Source of the DNA: an uncultured Mycoplasmatota bacterium
GTDB lineage: Bacteria > Bacillota_I > Bacilli_A > RF39 > UBA660
Assembly: GCA_900551525.1 (NCBI GenBank)
Contig: URWD01000006.1
Span: 1 to 40,397 of the forward strand
Reading direction: 5' to 3'
DNA length: 40,397 nucleotides
This document shows, piece by piece, positions 8,101 through 15,081 of this stretch (position 1 is the first letter of the stretch; every line of letters begins with the position of its first letter). A model generated the notes under the pieces. The model was not told where the DNA came from. It did no database searches and worked only from the letters and a program-made list of their open reading frames with translations. Position numbers and translations under genes: made by a program.

Positions 8101-10483
8101 TCATGAAATGGTAGAAAAAAAATGGCAAAAATATTGGGAAGATAATAATAGTTTTGAAGCTATTACTGGTGATAAGAAGAAACCTTATTATATTTTAGTT
8201 GAGTTTCCTTATCCATCTGGGGCTGGACTTCATGTTGGTCATGTTAGAAGTTATACTGCTCAAGATGCTATTGCTAGAATGATGAGAATGCAAGGGTATA
8301 ATGTTTTGTATCCGATGGGTTGGGATGCTTTTGGTGCTCCGGCAGAACAATATGCAATTAAAAATCATATTCATCCTAAGGAAGCTGTTAAAGAAAATAT
8401 TCATAATTTTAAAAGACAAATGATGGATTTAGGTTTTTCTTTTGATTGGAAAAGAGAATTTAGTACAACTGATCCTGAATATTATAAATGGACACAATGG
8501 CAATTCTTACAATTTTATAAACATGGTATGGCTTATAAGGATACTGTTCCTGTTAATTGGTGTCCAACATGTAAGAGTGTTTTATCTAATGAAGATGCTG
8601 CAGGTGGAGTTTGTGAGAGATGTGGTACTCAAGTTGTCCAAAAAGAAAAGAGTCAATGGATGCTTAGAATGAGTGAGTATTCTGAAGATTTACTTAAGGG
8701 ATTAGATGATACTAATTTTGCTGAAAAAGTAAAACTTGGACAAATTAATTGGATTGGTAAATCTATTGGTGCTGAAGTTGACTTTAAAGTTAAAGATAAT
8801 GATTTGAAATTTACAGTGTTTACTACAAGATGTGATACTTTGTTTGGTGCAACTTATTGTGTTATGGCTCCGGAACATAAACTTGTGGATATTATAACTA
8901 CCGAAGAACAAAAAGAAAAAGTTAATGAATATAAAGAAGCTTGTAAACTTAAAAATGATATGGAAAGAACTGAACTTAATAAAGATAAGACTGGTGTATT
9001 TACTGGTGCTTATGCTATTAATCCTGTTAATGGTAAAGAAATTCCTATTTGGATAAGTGATTATGTTTTAGCTTCTTATGGTACTGGTGCTATTATGGCT
9101 GTTCCTGCTCATGATACAAGAGATTATGAATTTGCTAAGAAATTTGGTATGGAAATAATTCCTGTTTTGGATGGTGGAAATGTTGAGGCTGAAGCTTATA
9201 CAGAAGATGGTCTTCATATTAATTCAGGTTTTTTAGATGGTCTTAATAAGGAAGATGCTATAAATAAAATGTTAGATTATCTTGAAGAAAGAAATTTAGG
9301 AAAAAGAAAAGCTAATTATAAAATGAGGGATTGGGTTTTCTCAAGACAAAGATTCTGGGGTGAACCAATACCTATGGTTCATTGTGATACTTGTGGTTGG
9401 GTACCTTTAAATGAAAGTGATTTACCTTTAGTTTTACCAGATGTTGCAGAATATGAACCAACTGATGATGGTGAAAGTCCACTTGCTAATATAACTGATT
9501 GGGTTAATACTACTTGTCCAAAATGTGGAGGTCCTGCTCGTCGTGAAACTGATACAATGCCTAACTGGGCTGGTTCAAGTTGGTATTTCTTAAGGTTTAT
9601 GGATGCTCACAATGATCATGAGTTTGCAAGTATGGATGCAATGAAATATTGGAATAGAGTTGATTGGTATAATGGTGGTATGGAACATACTGCAAGACAC
9701 TTACTTTATGCAAGATTTTGGGTACAATTTTTATATAATATTGGTCTTGTTCCTCATAAAGAAATGATTTGGACTCGTGTAAGTCATGGTATGGTTTTAG
9801 GTGCTAATAACGAAAAAATGAGTAAAAGTAAAGGTAATGTTATAAATCCTGATGATATTGTTAAAGAATATGGTGCTGATACTTTAAGGGTTTATGAAAT
9901 GTTTATGGGGGATTATGAACAAGATGCTCCATGGTCAACAGATTCTTTAAAGGGATGTAAAAGATTTGTTGATAGAATTATTCGTTTAAAAGATAAAGTA
10001 GTAGATGGCGATGAATATTCTAAAAACTTAGAAACAATTATTCATCAAAGTATTAAAAAGGTTACTTATGATTTAAGTCATATTGCTTATAATACTGCGG
10101 TTTCAACTTTGATGATATTACTTAATAAATATGAAGAATGTGAAAGTATTACTAAAAAAGATTATATATTACTTTTAAAATTGTTAAATCCAATTGCACC
10201 ACATATTACTGAAGAATTAAATGAATCTTTAGGTGAAAAGCCAATATGTGAAAGTTCTTGGCCAGAATATGATGAAGCTAAAACTATACTTGAAGAAAAA
10301 GAAATAGGTGTTCAAGTAAATGGAAAACTTAGAGGTTCAATTAATGTTCATGTAAATGATTCTGATGATGTGATAAAAGAAAAAGCTTTAAGTAATGAAA
10401 ATGTTATTCGTCATATTGATGGTAAAGAAATTGTTAAAATAATAGTTATTAAAGGAAGAATTGTTAATATAGTTGTTAAATAA
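8093..10483 (+). CDS. leuS: Leucyl-tRNA synthetase
   Basis: A 796-aa class I synthetase of the bacterial type that charges tRNA-Leu and edits mischarged products. HVGH is at residues 47-50 and a zinc-type CPTC...CERC pair near 158-177. The editing domain contains TTRCDTLFGATY, a second CDTC...CPKC pair lies near 435-480, and the KMSKS sequence appears within NEKMSKSKGN. The anticodon-binding domain ends with VQVNGKLRG. It starts inside the preceding membrane-protein gene, implying translational coupling, and is controlled by the upstream T-box. Confidence 0.97.
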   Translation: MYNHEMVEKKWQKYWEDNNSFEAITGDKKKPYYILVEFPYPSGAGLHVGHVRSYTAQDAIARMMRMQGYNVLYPMGWDAFGAPAEQYAIKNHIHPKEAVKENIHNFKRQMMDLGFSFDWKREFSTTDPEYYKWTQWQFLQFYKHGMAYKDTVPVNWCPTCKSVLSNEDAAGGVCERCGTQVVQKEKSQWMLRMSEYSEDLLKGLDDTNFAEKVKLGQINWIGKSIGAEVDFKVKDNDLKFTVFTTRCDTLFGATYCVMAPEHKLVDIITTEEQKEKVNEYKEACKLKNDMERTELNKDKTGVFTGAYAINPVNGKEIPIWISDYVLASYGTGAIMAVPAHDTRDYEFAKKFGMEIIPVLDGGNVEAEAYTEDGLHINSGFLDGLNKEDAINKMLDYLEERNLGKRKANYKMRDWVFSRQRFWGEPIPMVHCDTCGWVPLNESDLPLVLPDVAEYEPTDDGESPLANITDWVNTTCPKCGGPARRETDTMPNWAGSSWYFLRFMDAHNDHEFASMDAMKYWNRVDWYNGGMEHTARHLLYARFWVQFLYNIGLVPHKEMIWTRVSHGMVLGANNEKMSKSKGNVINPDDIVKEYGADTLRVYEMFMGDYEQDAPWSTDSLKGCKRFVDRIIRLKDKVVDGDEYSKNLETIIHQSIKKVTYDLSHIAYNTAVSTLMILLNKYEECESITKKDYILLLKLLNPIAPHITEELNESLGEKPICESSWPEYDEAKTILEEKEIGVQVNGKLRGSINVHVNDSDDVIKEKALSNENVIRHIDGKEIVKIIVIKGRIVNIVVK

Positions 10484-10495
10484 CAATTCTTTTTT
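10456..10495 (+). terminator. Terminator of leuS
   Basis: An 11-bp perfect stem AAGAATTGTTA/TAACAATTCTT (10456-10466, 10481-10491) followed by T's, spanning the leuS stop codon. Confidence 0.8.
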
Positions 10496-10590
10496 CATTG
10501 AAAAAAAGTGGTAAAAGTGGCAAAAATTTTCAATGGATCATCAATTAATATGTATAATAATATGGTTCATTAAAAATATTGACATTTATA

Positions 10591-10653
10591 GTTTTCGAGT
10601 AAAAAAGTCCGGTTTTCGAGTAAAAAAGTCCGGTTTTTGAATAAAAAAGTCCA
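10591..10653. repeat. Three tandem 21-bp repeats
   Basis: Two identical 21-bp units (10591-10611 and 10612-10632; core TTTTCGAGTAAAAAAGTCCG) and a third diverged copy (10633-10653). They lie just after a TGACATTTATAG sequence. Repeats of this type are found at the ends of IS21-family elements, so this may be a solo element end; no transposase gene is nearby. The rest of 10500-10744 shows no gene. Confidence 0.75.
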
Positions 10654-10744
10654 ACTAAATATAAATTTAAAAAATAGTTTTTGATTACAATAACTGACAA
10701 ATTATTTATTTTAAATGTTGTAAAATATAAATGGTGATGAATAA

Positions 10745-10915
10745 ATGAAAGTTAAAGTTATTGATGAAGGACATGAAAAAGATTTAGAAAGTGCTATAAA
10801 TGGCTTTCTAAATTCTGGAGATTTTGATATAATAGATATCAAGTATCAAGTGGCAATTGCAGTATGTGGTGAAGAACAGATTTATTGTTTTAGTGCAATG
10901 ATTATTTATAATTAA
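10745..10915 (+). CDS. cse60: Sporulation protein Cse60 family
   Basis: A 56-aa protein matching the Cse60 pattern throughout: MKVKVIDEGHEKDLE at the N terminus, then IIDIKYQVA, and the C-terminal EEQIYCFSAMIIY. In Bacillus subtilis cse60 is a sigma-E-dependent mother-cell sporulation gene of unknown molecular function. GGTGATG lies seven bases before the ATG. The 3' end overlaps the convergent coat-like gene by 4 bp. I could not find a convincing sigma-E promoter upstream. Family assignment is from recognition of these segments. Confidence 0.8.
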   Translation: MKVKVIDEGHEKDLESAINGFLNSGDFDIIDIKYQVAIAVCGEEQIYCFSAMIIYN

Positions 10916-11220
10916 AGCATGTACATATTACCTGATGTGTCAATATTGTCATCTATAAATGTTGTATTTAAACTTTCAAGTTTATTTACTCTGGCATTTA
11001 GACGATTTATTTGGCGTTCTAGTTTTGCAAGTCTGTTTTCAATGGAATCTGAATTATCTATATATGGCATTCCAATATTGTTTGGCATTTGTCCTTGATA
11101 AAATGAATTGTAGTTAGTACCTTGTGCATAAGGCATTACTCCAGGCATTGGAGCTTGTGCTTGAAAATTGGAATAATTCATGTTTGCTTCAGTAAAGAAT
11201 GAGTTTCTATTTTTTCTCAT
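10912..11220 (-). CDS. Gln/Asn/Pro-rich protein with C-terminal coiled coil, possible spore coat protein
   Basis: A 102-aa protein of no recognised family. Residues 14-55 are low-complexity (FQAQAPMPG, YAQGTNYNSFYQGQMPNN), rich in Gln, Asn, Pro, Gly, Tyr and Met. Residues 60-86 form a heptad-like helix (IENRLAKLERQINRLNARV). No membrane segment is present. GGGAGG lies before the ATG, and upstream on the same strand is CATATACTA, which matches the -10 of mother-cell sigma K (CATANNNTA). Composition, this motif and the convergent cse60 neighbour suggest a spore surface protein; that is inference. Confidence 0.65.
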   Translation of the reverse strand: MRKNRNSFFTEANMNYSNFQAQAPMPGVMPYAQGTNYNSFYQGQMPNNIGMPYIDNSDSIENRLAKLERQINRLNARVNKLESLNTTFIDDNIDTSGNMYML

Positions 11221-11238
11221 AAGTAGCCTCCCTACAAT

Positions 11239-11247
11239 TAGTATATG
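11239..11247 (-). promoter_or_regulatory. Candidate sigma-K-like -10 element
   Basis: Minus-strand CATATACTA fits CATANNNTA and sits 18 bp before the coat-like gene. An AC dinucleotide for the -35 is present but closer than the usual 16 bp. Confidence 0.3.
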
Positions 11248-11270
11248 TTAAATGGAAAGAAGTTGATAAT

Positions 11271-11867
11271 ATGAGAATGAGAAATCCTAAAGATAAAGAT
11301 GAACTTTTAAACGGTTGTGATTATTATTATGATGGAGTGTTTGATAATGATAATCCAGTACACTTAGAAATAGGTATGGGTAAGGGACAATTTATACTTA
11401 ATATGGCTCTTAGTAATCCAGATATAAATTTTATTGGAGTGGAGAAGTTTAGTAGTGTTGCAAGTGTTGCTATTAAGAAAATAAATGAGTATAAACCTAG
11501 TAATTTAAAAATATTAGTTGGAGATATAGCTAATACTCATGATTTACTTGATGGGAAAATTGATACAATTTATCTTAATTTTTCAGACCCTTGGCCTAAA
11601 GATAGACATGCTAAAAGAAGACTTACTTCAATTAATTATTTAAAGGTTTATGATAAGTTATTTAAAGGTAGACCTCATATTGTGCAAAAAACAGATAATG
11701 TTGATTTATTTGAATATAGCTTAGAACAATATAAAGAATATGGTTATAAGATTAATAAAATAAGTTATGATTTACATAAAGAGGATATTCCAAATATTAT
11801 GACTGAATATGAAGAAAGATTTAGTAATATGGGCATTAAAATAAAATATGTTGATGTAAGTAAATAA
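11271..11867 (+). CDS. trmB: tRNA (guanine-N7-)-methyltransferase
   Basis: A 198-aa SAM-dependent enzyme that forms m7G46 in the variable loop of tRNAs. The AdoMet motif HLEIGMGKGQF is near residue 32 and FIGVEKF near 55. The TrmB signature NFSDPWPKDRHAKRRL is near 104-119, and the C-terminal TEYEERF near 179 is typical. The start follows AAAGAAG. The gene converges with a leftward small RNA whose terminator tail covers the trmB stop codon. Confidence 0.95.
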   Translation: MRMRNPKDKDELLNGCDYYYDGVFDNDNPVHLEIGMGKGQFILNMALSNPDINFIGVEKFSSVASVAIKKINEYKPSNLKILVGDIANTHDLLDGKIDTIYLNFSDPWPKDRHAKRRLTSINYLKVYDKLFKGRPHIVQKTDNVDLFEYSLEQYKEYGYKINKISYDLHKEDIPNIMTEYEERFSNMGIKIKYVDVSK

Positions 11868-11895
11868 AAAAATCTCAAAGATATACTTTGAGATT
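11864..11895 (-). terminator. Terminator of the small RNA
   Basis: Minus-strand 10-bp stem AATCTCAAAG/CTTTGAGATT with a 5-nt loop, followed by seven U. On the plus strand no T tract follows, so it serves the leftward RNA. Confidence 0.8.
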
Positions 11896-12020
11896 GTAGG
11901 GCTAATTATATTTTCTACAAAAGAGGATTCATGAATAAATAGTAAAAATATAATTAGCATGGTTGTTACCCGTAGTTAAGTGGTTAGAAGTGATAGATAT
12001 ATTATTTTTTCGGGTAACAG
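11864..12020 (-). ncRNA. Candidate structured small RNA downstream of Spo0A boxes
   Basis: No convincing gene is present in this interval, yet on the minus strand it has a complete transcription unit. A promoter lies at 12027-12054 and a start is expected near 12020. Three stem-loops follow: GTTACCCG/CGGGTAAC enclosing 38 nt (12011-12018 with 11965-11972); a 14-bp stem GCTAATTATATTTT with its complement (11901-11914, 11945-11958) closing a loop that contains TCCTCTTTT; and a 10-bp terminator. The product would be about 150 nt. The pyrimidine-rich loop could pair with ribosome binding sites, as many Firmicute sRNAs do. I do not recognise an Rfam family; 6S RNA was considered, but the three separate hairpins do not fit. 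Confidence 0.65.
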
Positions 12021-12026
12021 TGAGTT

Positions 12027-12054
12027 ATTATACATATAAAAAAATATAATGCAA
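12027..12054 (-). promoter_or_regulatory. Promoter of the small RNA
   Basis: Minus-strand TTGCAT (12049-12054), 16-bp spacer, TATAAT (12027-12032). Confidence 0.7.
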
Positions 12055-12058
12055 GCGT

Positions 12059-12075
12059 TTCGACATGCTTCGACA
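12059..12075 (-). promoter_or_regulatory. Tandem Spo0A boxes
   Basis: Two TGTCGAA heptamers on the minus strand (12069-12075 and 12059-12065) start exactly 10 bp apart, one helical turn, and end four bases before the -35 of the small RNA. TGNCGAA is the known 0A box, and this placement (about -40 and -50) is where Spo0A activates sigma-A promoters. They could also act on the divergent lipoprotein gene. Confidence 0.6.
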
Positions 12076-12146
12076 AAAGTTTTAAGTAAAAATGGGTACT
12101 TTAGTAAAAATAGGTAAAATTTTGACTTTATTAGTTGAAATTTTTT

Positions 12147-12155
12147 TGATATAAT
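12147..12155 (+). promoter_or_regulatory. Extended -10 promoter of the lipoprotein operon
   Basis: TG-A-TATAAT directly upstream of the 12174 gene, with no good -35 at 17 bp (TTGACT lies 22 bp away). Confidence 0.5.
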
Positions 12156-12173
12156 TATAAATAGAGGTTAGAT

Positions 12174-12809
12174 ATGAAAAAAATATTAATAATAATATGT
12201 TTACTCTTTATAACAGGTTGCAGTGATATAAGAAAACAAAGTTATGATGATATAATAAATAATATTGCAACAAGAGCTAATAAAGATAATGTTTATAGAA
12301 CAGGTTATAGTTATTATCTTCCTAGAGGTATGCAAGTTGCTGATAGTACTTTATATAATGAAGCTATAACTGATGCTAGATATAAATATTATTTATATGT
12401 TGATATAGTAAGTTACTATAAAAAAGTAACAAAAGATTATAGTGTTAATGATAATGCTTTGGTGTCAAAAAAATTAGATTATGATGGTAAATTTGGGTAT
12501 GTTGAAGTAAATTTATTAAAAAATGATAAATATTTAGTTGAAATTATGTATAATTATGCTAAAATAGAAGTGATAGTAGATAAAAGCAAATGTAAGGAAG
12601 CCATGTTATCTATTATAAACATATTAAAAAGTGTTGAGTATAATGATAGTATAATTGCTAATTTAATGGGTGATGATGTCCTTAATTTTAGTGAAGAAGA
12701 GTTTAATATATTCAATACAAAGGGTAGTGAAAGTAATTATCTAACTGTAGATAAAGATGCTAGTAAAGAGGAAGATACAAAAATTCCTGACCCAGATTTA
12801 ATTAACTAG
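12174..12809 (+). CDS. Lipoprotein of unknown function
   Basis: A 211-aa protein with a lipoprotein signal: short basic start, hydrophobic core and lipobox ITGC (Cys16), so it is probably tethered to the outer face of the membrane. The mature part is a mixed alpha/beta domain with many Tyr and Asp (YSYYLPRGM, YKYYLYVDIVSYY). It ends in an acidic Asp/Pro-rich tail. No known domain recognised. It is first in a tight run with the 306-aa protein and the two YtxG/YtxH-like genes (gap 13 bp, then 1-bp overlap, then 1 bp), suggesting an envelope-associated operon. Tandem Spo0A boxes lie about 100 bp upstream. Confidence 0.75.
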   Translation: MKKILIIICLLFITGCSDIRKQSYDDIINNIATRANKDNVYRTGYSYYLPRGMQVADSTLYNEAITDARYKYYLYVDIVSYYKKVTKDYSVNDNALVSKKLDYDGKFGYVEVNLLKNDKYLVEIMYNYAKIEVIVDKSKCKEAMLSIINILKSVEYNDSIIANLMGDDVLNFSEEEFNIFNTKGSESNYLTVDKDASKEEDTKIPDPDLIN

Positions 12810-12822
12810 GAAGGTGGATATC

Positions 12823-13743
12823 ATGGGATTATTTAATAAAATTAAAGGTATATTATTTGAAGAAGTAGAAGAAGATGAAGTAGAAAATAATACTAAAAAA
12901 GAAAGTAAAGAAGTTCAAAAACCTATTGCTGAGAGAATTGAACCTCAAAGAAAGGAAACAATAGTTACTGAAATACCTAAGGCTCCAGTAAATGTTGCTC
13001 CGAAAGAAGAAAAACATGAAGATTTAAGTGAAAGAGAATTGTTTAAGTCTGATAAAGGTTTTTCTTTTCCAGATTTTGATGAAGAAGAATTTACTAATAT
13101 GAGTAGAGTTTCTAAACCTAAAGCAACTACGAATGTTTTAGAATATGAAAAAAAGAGAAAAGTAGAAAAGAAATATGATTTGGGTAGATATGAAAGAATT
13201 GAGAGAACTGAAACTGTGGAAAAGAAGAAATTTAAACCATCTCCGATTATTTCACCAGTGTATGGTATATTAAATGAAGATTATAAACCGGAAGATATTA
13301 AAACAAAAGATACAGTAAGTACTATTAATAATTTAGACTTTAATAGTGTACGTAAGAAAGCTTTTGGGGAAGAAGTAAAGACTGAACCAACAAGTACTTA
13401 TTATGAAGAAACTGTTACGGTTAAATTAAAAGAAAATGAAGAAGAAAAGAAACAAAAGGTTAAAACTATTGATGAACTTTTAGAAGATACATCTGATGTA
13501 ATAGTTGATGTTAAGGATGATGTAAAAAGTAAATTGGATGCATTAGATGAACCTGTAGTAGAACCTGAAACTCATAATTCTGAAGTTTATGAAAAAGTTG
13601 ATGAAGATTTAGAAGAATTAACTAAAAAGGAAGAACCTGTTAAAACAGAAAAAGAAAAAGTTGATGATGATGATACTTTGGAAAATGATTTATTTGATTT
13701 AATAGATTCAATGTATGATAATAGAGAGGATGGTGATATTTAG
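12823..13743 (+). CDS. Acidic, largely disordered protein with N-terminal amphipathic helix
   Basis: A 306-aa protein of no recognised family. ATG 12823 is preceded by AAGGTGG at ideal spacing, so the earlier GTG at 12814 is not used. The first 14 residues (MGLFNKIKGILFEE) could form an amphipathic membrane-binding helix like that of SepF. Most of the rest is charged Glu/Lys/Asp sequence expected to be disordered. The exceptions are short conserved-looking islands: DKGFSFPDFDEEEF near 86, KFKPSPIISPVYGIL near 137, and NDLFDLIDSMYDN at the C terminus. Such islands look like partner-binding motifs. A scaffold for envelope or division proteins is a guess from architecture and operon position. 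Confidence 0.7.
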   Translation: MGLFNKIKGILFEEVEEDEVENNTKKESKEVQKPIAERIEPQRKETIVTEIPKAPVNVAPKEEKHEDLSERELFKSDKGFSFPDFDEEEFTNMSRVSKPKATTNVLEYEKKRKVEKKYDLGRYERIERTETVEKKKFKPSPIISPVYGILNEDYKPEDIKTKDTVSTINNLDFNSVRKKAFGEEVKTEPTSTYYEETVTVKLKENEEEKKQKVKTIDELLEDTSDVIVDVKDDVKSKLDALDEPVVEPETHNSEVYEKVDEDLEELTKKEEPVKTEKEKVDDDDTLENDLFDLIDSMYDNREDGDI

Positions 13744-14030
13744 TGGAATTTTGGTTAAACTTTTTACCTATTGTTATTTATTTACTTTTAATAGCTCTTT
13801 TAACTATAGGAATAATTCTTGGAATTAAGACTATAATAACTATGAATAAGTTAGAAAAAGTAGTAGATAATGTAAATGAAAAGGTTGAATCACTCAATTC
13901 AATATTCAGTATAATTGATTTTACAACTGATAAGATAGCTTCTTTTACTGATAAGGTAGTAGAAGTAACTGGAAATTTATTTAGTAAAATATTATTTAGA
14001 AAAAAAGGAAAGGATAAGGGAGAAGAATAA
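13743..14030 (+). CDS. YtxG/DUF948-like membrane protein
   Basis: A 95-aa protein starting at GTG, overlapping the previous stop by one base (TAGTG). It has one N-terminal membrane helix (about 7-31). A polar helical region follows (LEKVVDNVNEKVESLNSIF) with the spacing of DUF948 proteins, and the C-terminal tail is basic. In Bacillus the corresponding ytxG is next to ytxH, as here. The molecular role of the family is unclear; it is associated with general stress responses. Confidence 0.6.
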   Translation: MEFWLNFLPIVIYLLLIALLTIGIILGIKTIITMNKLEKVVDNVNEKVESLNSIFSIIDFTTDKIASFTDKVVEVTGNLFSKILFRKKGKDKGEE

Positions 14031-14031
14031 T

Positions 14032-14445
14032 ATGAAAAAAAATGGATTTGGAAAATTTATTGCTGGAGCAGCTGTTGGAGCAGGACTTGGACTTCTATTT
14101 GCTCCGAAGACTGGAAAGGAAACTAGAGAAGTTTTAAAGAAAAAATTTGATGAAGTTTTAGAACAAGTTAAATCTATTAAAGCTGAAGATGTTAAAGAAA
14201 GCATTGTTAAAAAAGTTAATGAACTTCAAAAAGAATTAAAAGATTTAGACAAAGAAAAAGCTTTAAAGATTGCTAAGCAAAAAGCAACTAAAATACAAAA
14301 GAAAGCTGATGAATTATATAAATTAGCTGTTGAAAAAGGTACACCAGTTGTAGAAAAAAGTGTTAGTGAATTAAAACAAGCTACTGCTGATGCTTTAAAG
14401 AAAATAGTTGCTAAACTTGAAGAAGAAGATAAAAAAGTAAAATAA
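14032..14445 (+). CDS. YtxH domain protein
   Basis: A 137-aa protein with the YtxH signature at the N terminus: a short glycine-rich membrane helix (FIAGAAVGAGLGLLFAPKTG) followed at once by KETREVLKKK. The remaining 100 residues are a Lys/Glu/Ala-rich amphipathic helix, probably a coiled coil. It follows the YtxG-like gene by one base and is closed by a terminator, so it is last in the 12174-14445 operon. The family is linked to stress responses in Bacilli, with no known catalytic function. Confidence 0.85.
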   Translation: MKKNGFGKFIAGAAVGAGLGLLFAPKTGKETREVLKKKFDEVLEQVKSIKAEDVKESIVKKVNELQKELKDLDKEKALKIAKQKATKIQKKADELYKLAVEKGTPVVEKSVSELKQATADALKKIVAKLEEEDKKVK

Positions 14446-14453
14446 ATAAAAAT

Positions 14454-14476
14454 AAGCTCCTTATATGGAGCTTTTT
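14454..14476 (+). terminator. Terminator of the YtxH operon
   Basis: 7-bp stem AAGCTCC/GGAGCTT, 6-nt loop, then three T. Confidence 0.75.
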
Positions 14477-14481
14477 GTGTG

Positions 14482-14600
14482 CTATTTTTTTGTTTCAATT
14501 ATTATGTTTAAATTGTATTTTTTAGCTATTTTTAGTGGTGTTTCAAAAGTGTAGTTAACTGTCTTATATTCATTGCTACTTTTTTCTTTATTTGCTATAA
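14482..14600 (-). pseudogene. Remnant of an XRE regulator C terminus
   Basis: A minus-strand frame with no ATG, GTG or TTG start translates to a peptide ending YTFETPLKIAKKYNLNIIIE(TKK). This closely resembles the end of the small XRE protein at 3619-3831 (YDFELLLKLAKKENLIITIE). The helix-turn-helix part is absent, and the promoter of the next gene overlaps it. Confidence 0.4.
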
Positions 14601-14601
14601 T
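14573..14601 (+). promoter_or_regulatory. Sigma-A promoter of the 14625 gene
   Basis: TTGCTA, 17-bp spacer, TATAAT (14596-14601), followed 10 bp later by AGAAGGA. Confidence 0.75.
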
Positions 14602-14624
14602 ATTTCTAGAGAGAAGGATTGTCT

Positions 14625-15026
14625 ATGGAATTTGATAATATAATTGAAGAAGAAAAATACTTTCCTTATATGGATATTTCGCTTGATGAAGCTAGAGAAA
14701 TTAGATATTTAATAAGAAATACAGAAGCCTTAAAAAATGGAGAAGTAGTATGGATGTCTTTAAAGAGGGAACCTAATTATATTTATGCTAATGGATTATT
14801 TTATGGTTATGATTGTAATAAATCATTTGAAGGATTTATTTATGAAAGAGCTCATGGTTATAAGATATATACAATTGTTACAGAAGTTTTATCTCACAAA
14901 GATTATTATGGTATTGATGAATTTATTTATCAAATTAAAAATATTAAAGTAAATAGTATTGTTGAAAGGATGGAACCTGTTAGTAAAAAAATAAGTTATC
15001 CTGAAGTTGGTTTTACTAGAAAATAG
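14625..15026 (+). CDS. Hypothetical cytoplasmic protein
   Basis: A 133-aa protein with no signal or membrane segment. It is acidic at the N terminus (MEFDNIIEEEKYF) and then a mixed alpha/beta region with many aromatic residues (WMSLKREPNYIYANGLFYGYD). I do not recognise the family. The ATG at 14625 is chosen over a TTG six bases earlier because AGAAGGA sits at the right distance. It has its own strong promoter and precedes the two-component system, whose own promoter is separate, so a functional link is not shown. Confidence 0.7.
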   Translation: MEFDNIIEEEKYFPYMDISLDEAREIRYLIRNTEALKNGEVVWMSLKREPNYIYANGLFYGYDCNKSFEGFIYERAHGYKIYTIVTEVLSHKDYYGIDEFIYQIKNIKVNSIVERMEPVSKKISYPEVGFTRK

Positions 15027-15030
15027 ATTA

Positions 15031-15063
15031 TTTCATACGTTTTTCACAATTTGTGTATATACT
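15031..15063 (+). promoter_or_regulatory. Probable autoregulated promoter of the two-component operon
   Basis: TTTCA occurs at 15031-15035 and 15042-15046, exactly 11 bp apart, upstream of a TATACT -10 (15058-15063). No good -35 is present. Direct repeats at 11-bp spacing are typical sites for OmpR-family regulators. The second copy overlaps an 11-bp palindrome CACAATTTGTG. A matching, stronger array follows the operon at 17122-17151. Confidence 0.5.
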
Positions 15064-15081
15064 TGTAGGTAGGTGATTTAA

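Noticed and set aside
10591..10653. CRISPR array
   Set aside because: Three units of 21 bp are directly adjacent with no spacers, and no cas genes are present.
11772..11960. 62-aa minus-strand open frame across the small RNA
   Set aside because: It has no ribosome binding site, runs into trmB and crosses the RNA terminator hairpin.
11864..12020. 6S RNA, SRP RNA or tmRNA identity for the small RNA
   Set aside because: Three separate hairpins without the long interrupted 6S stem, no SRP Alu or GNRA domain, and no tRNA-like end.
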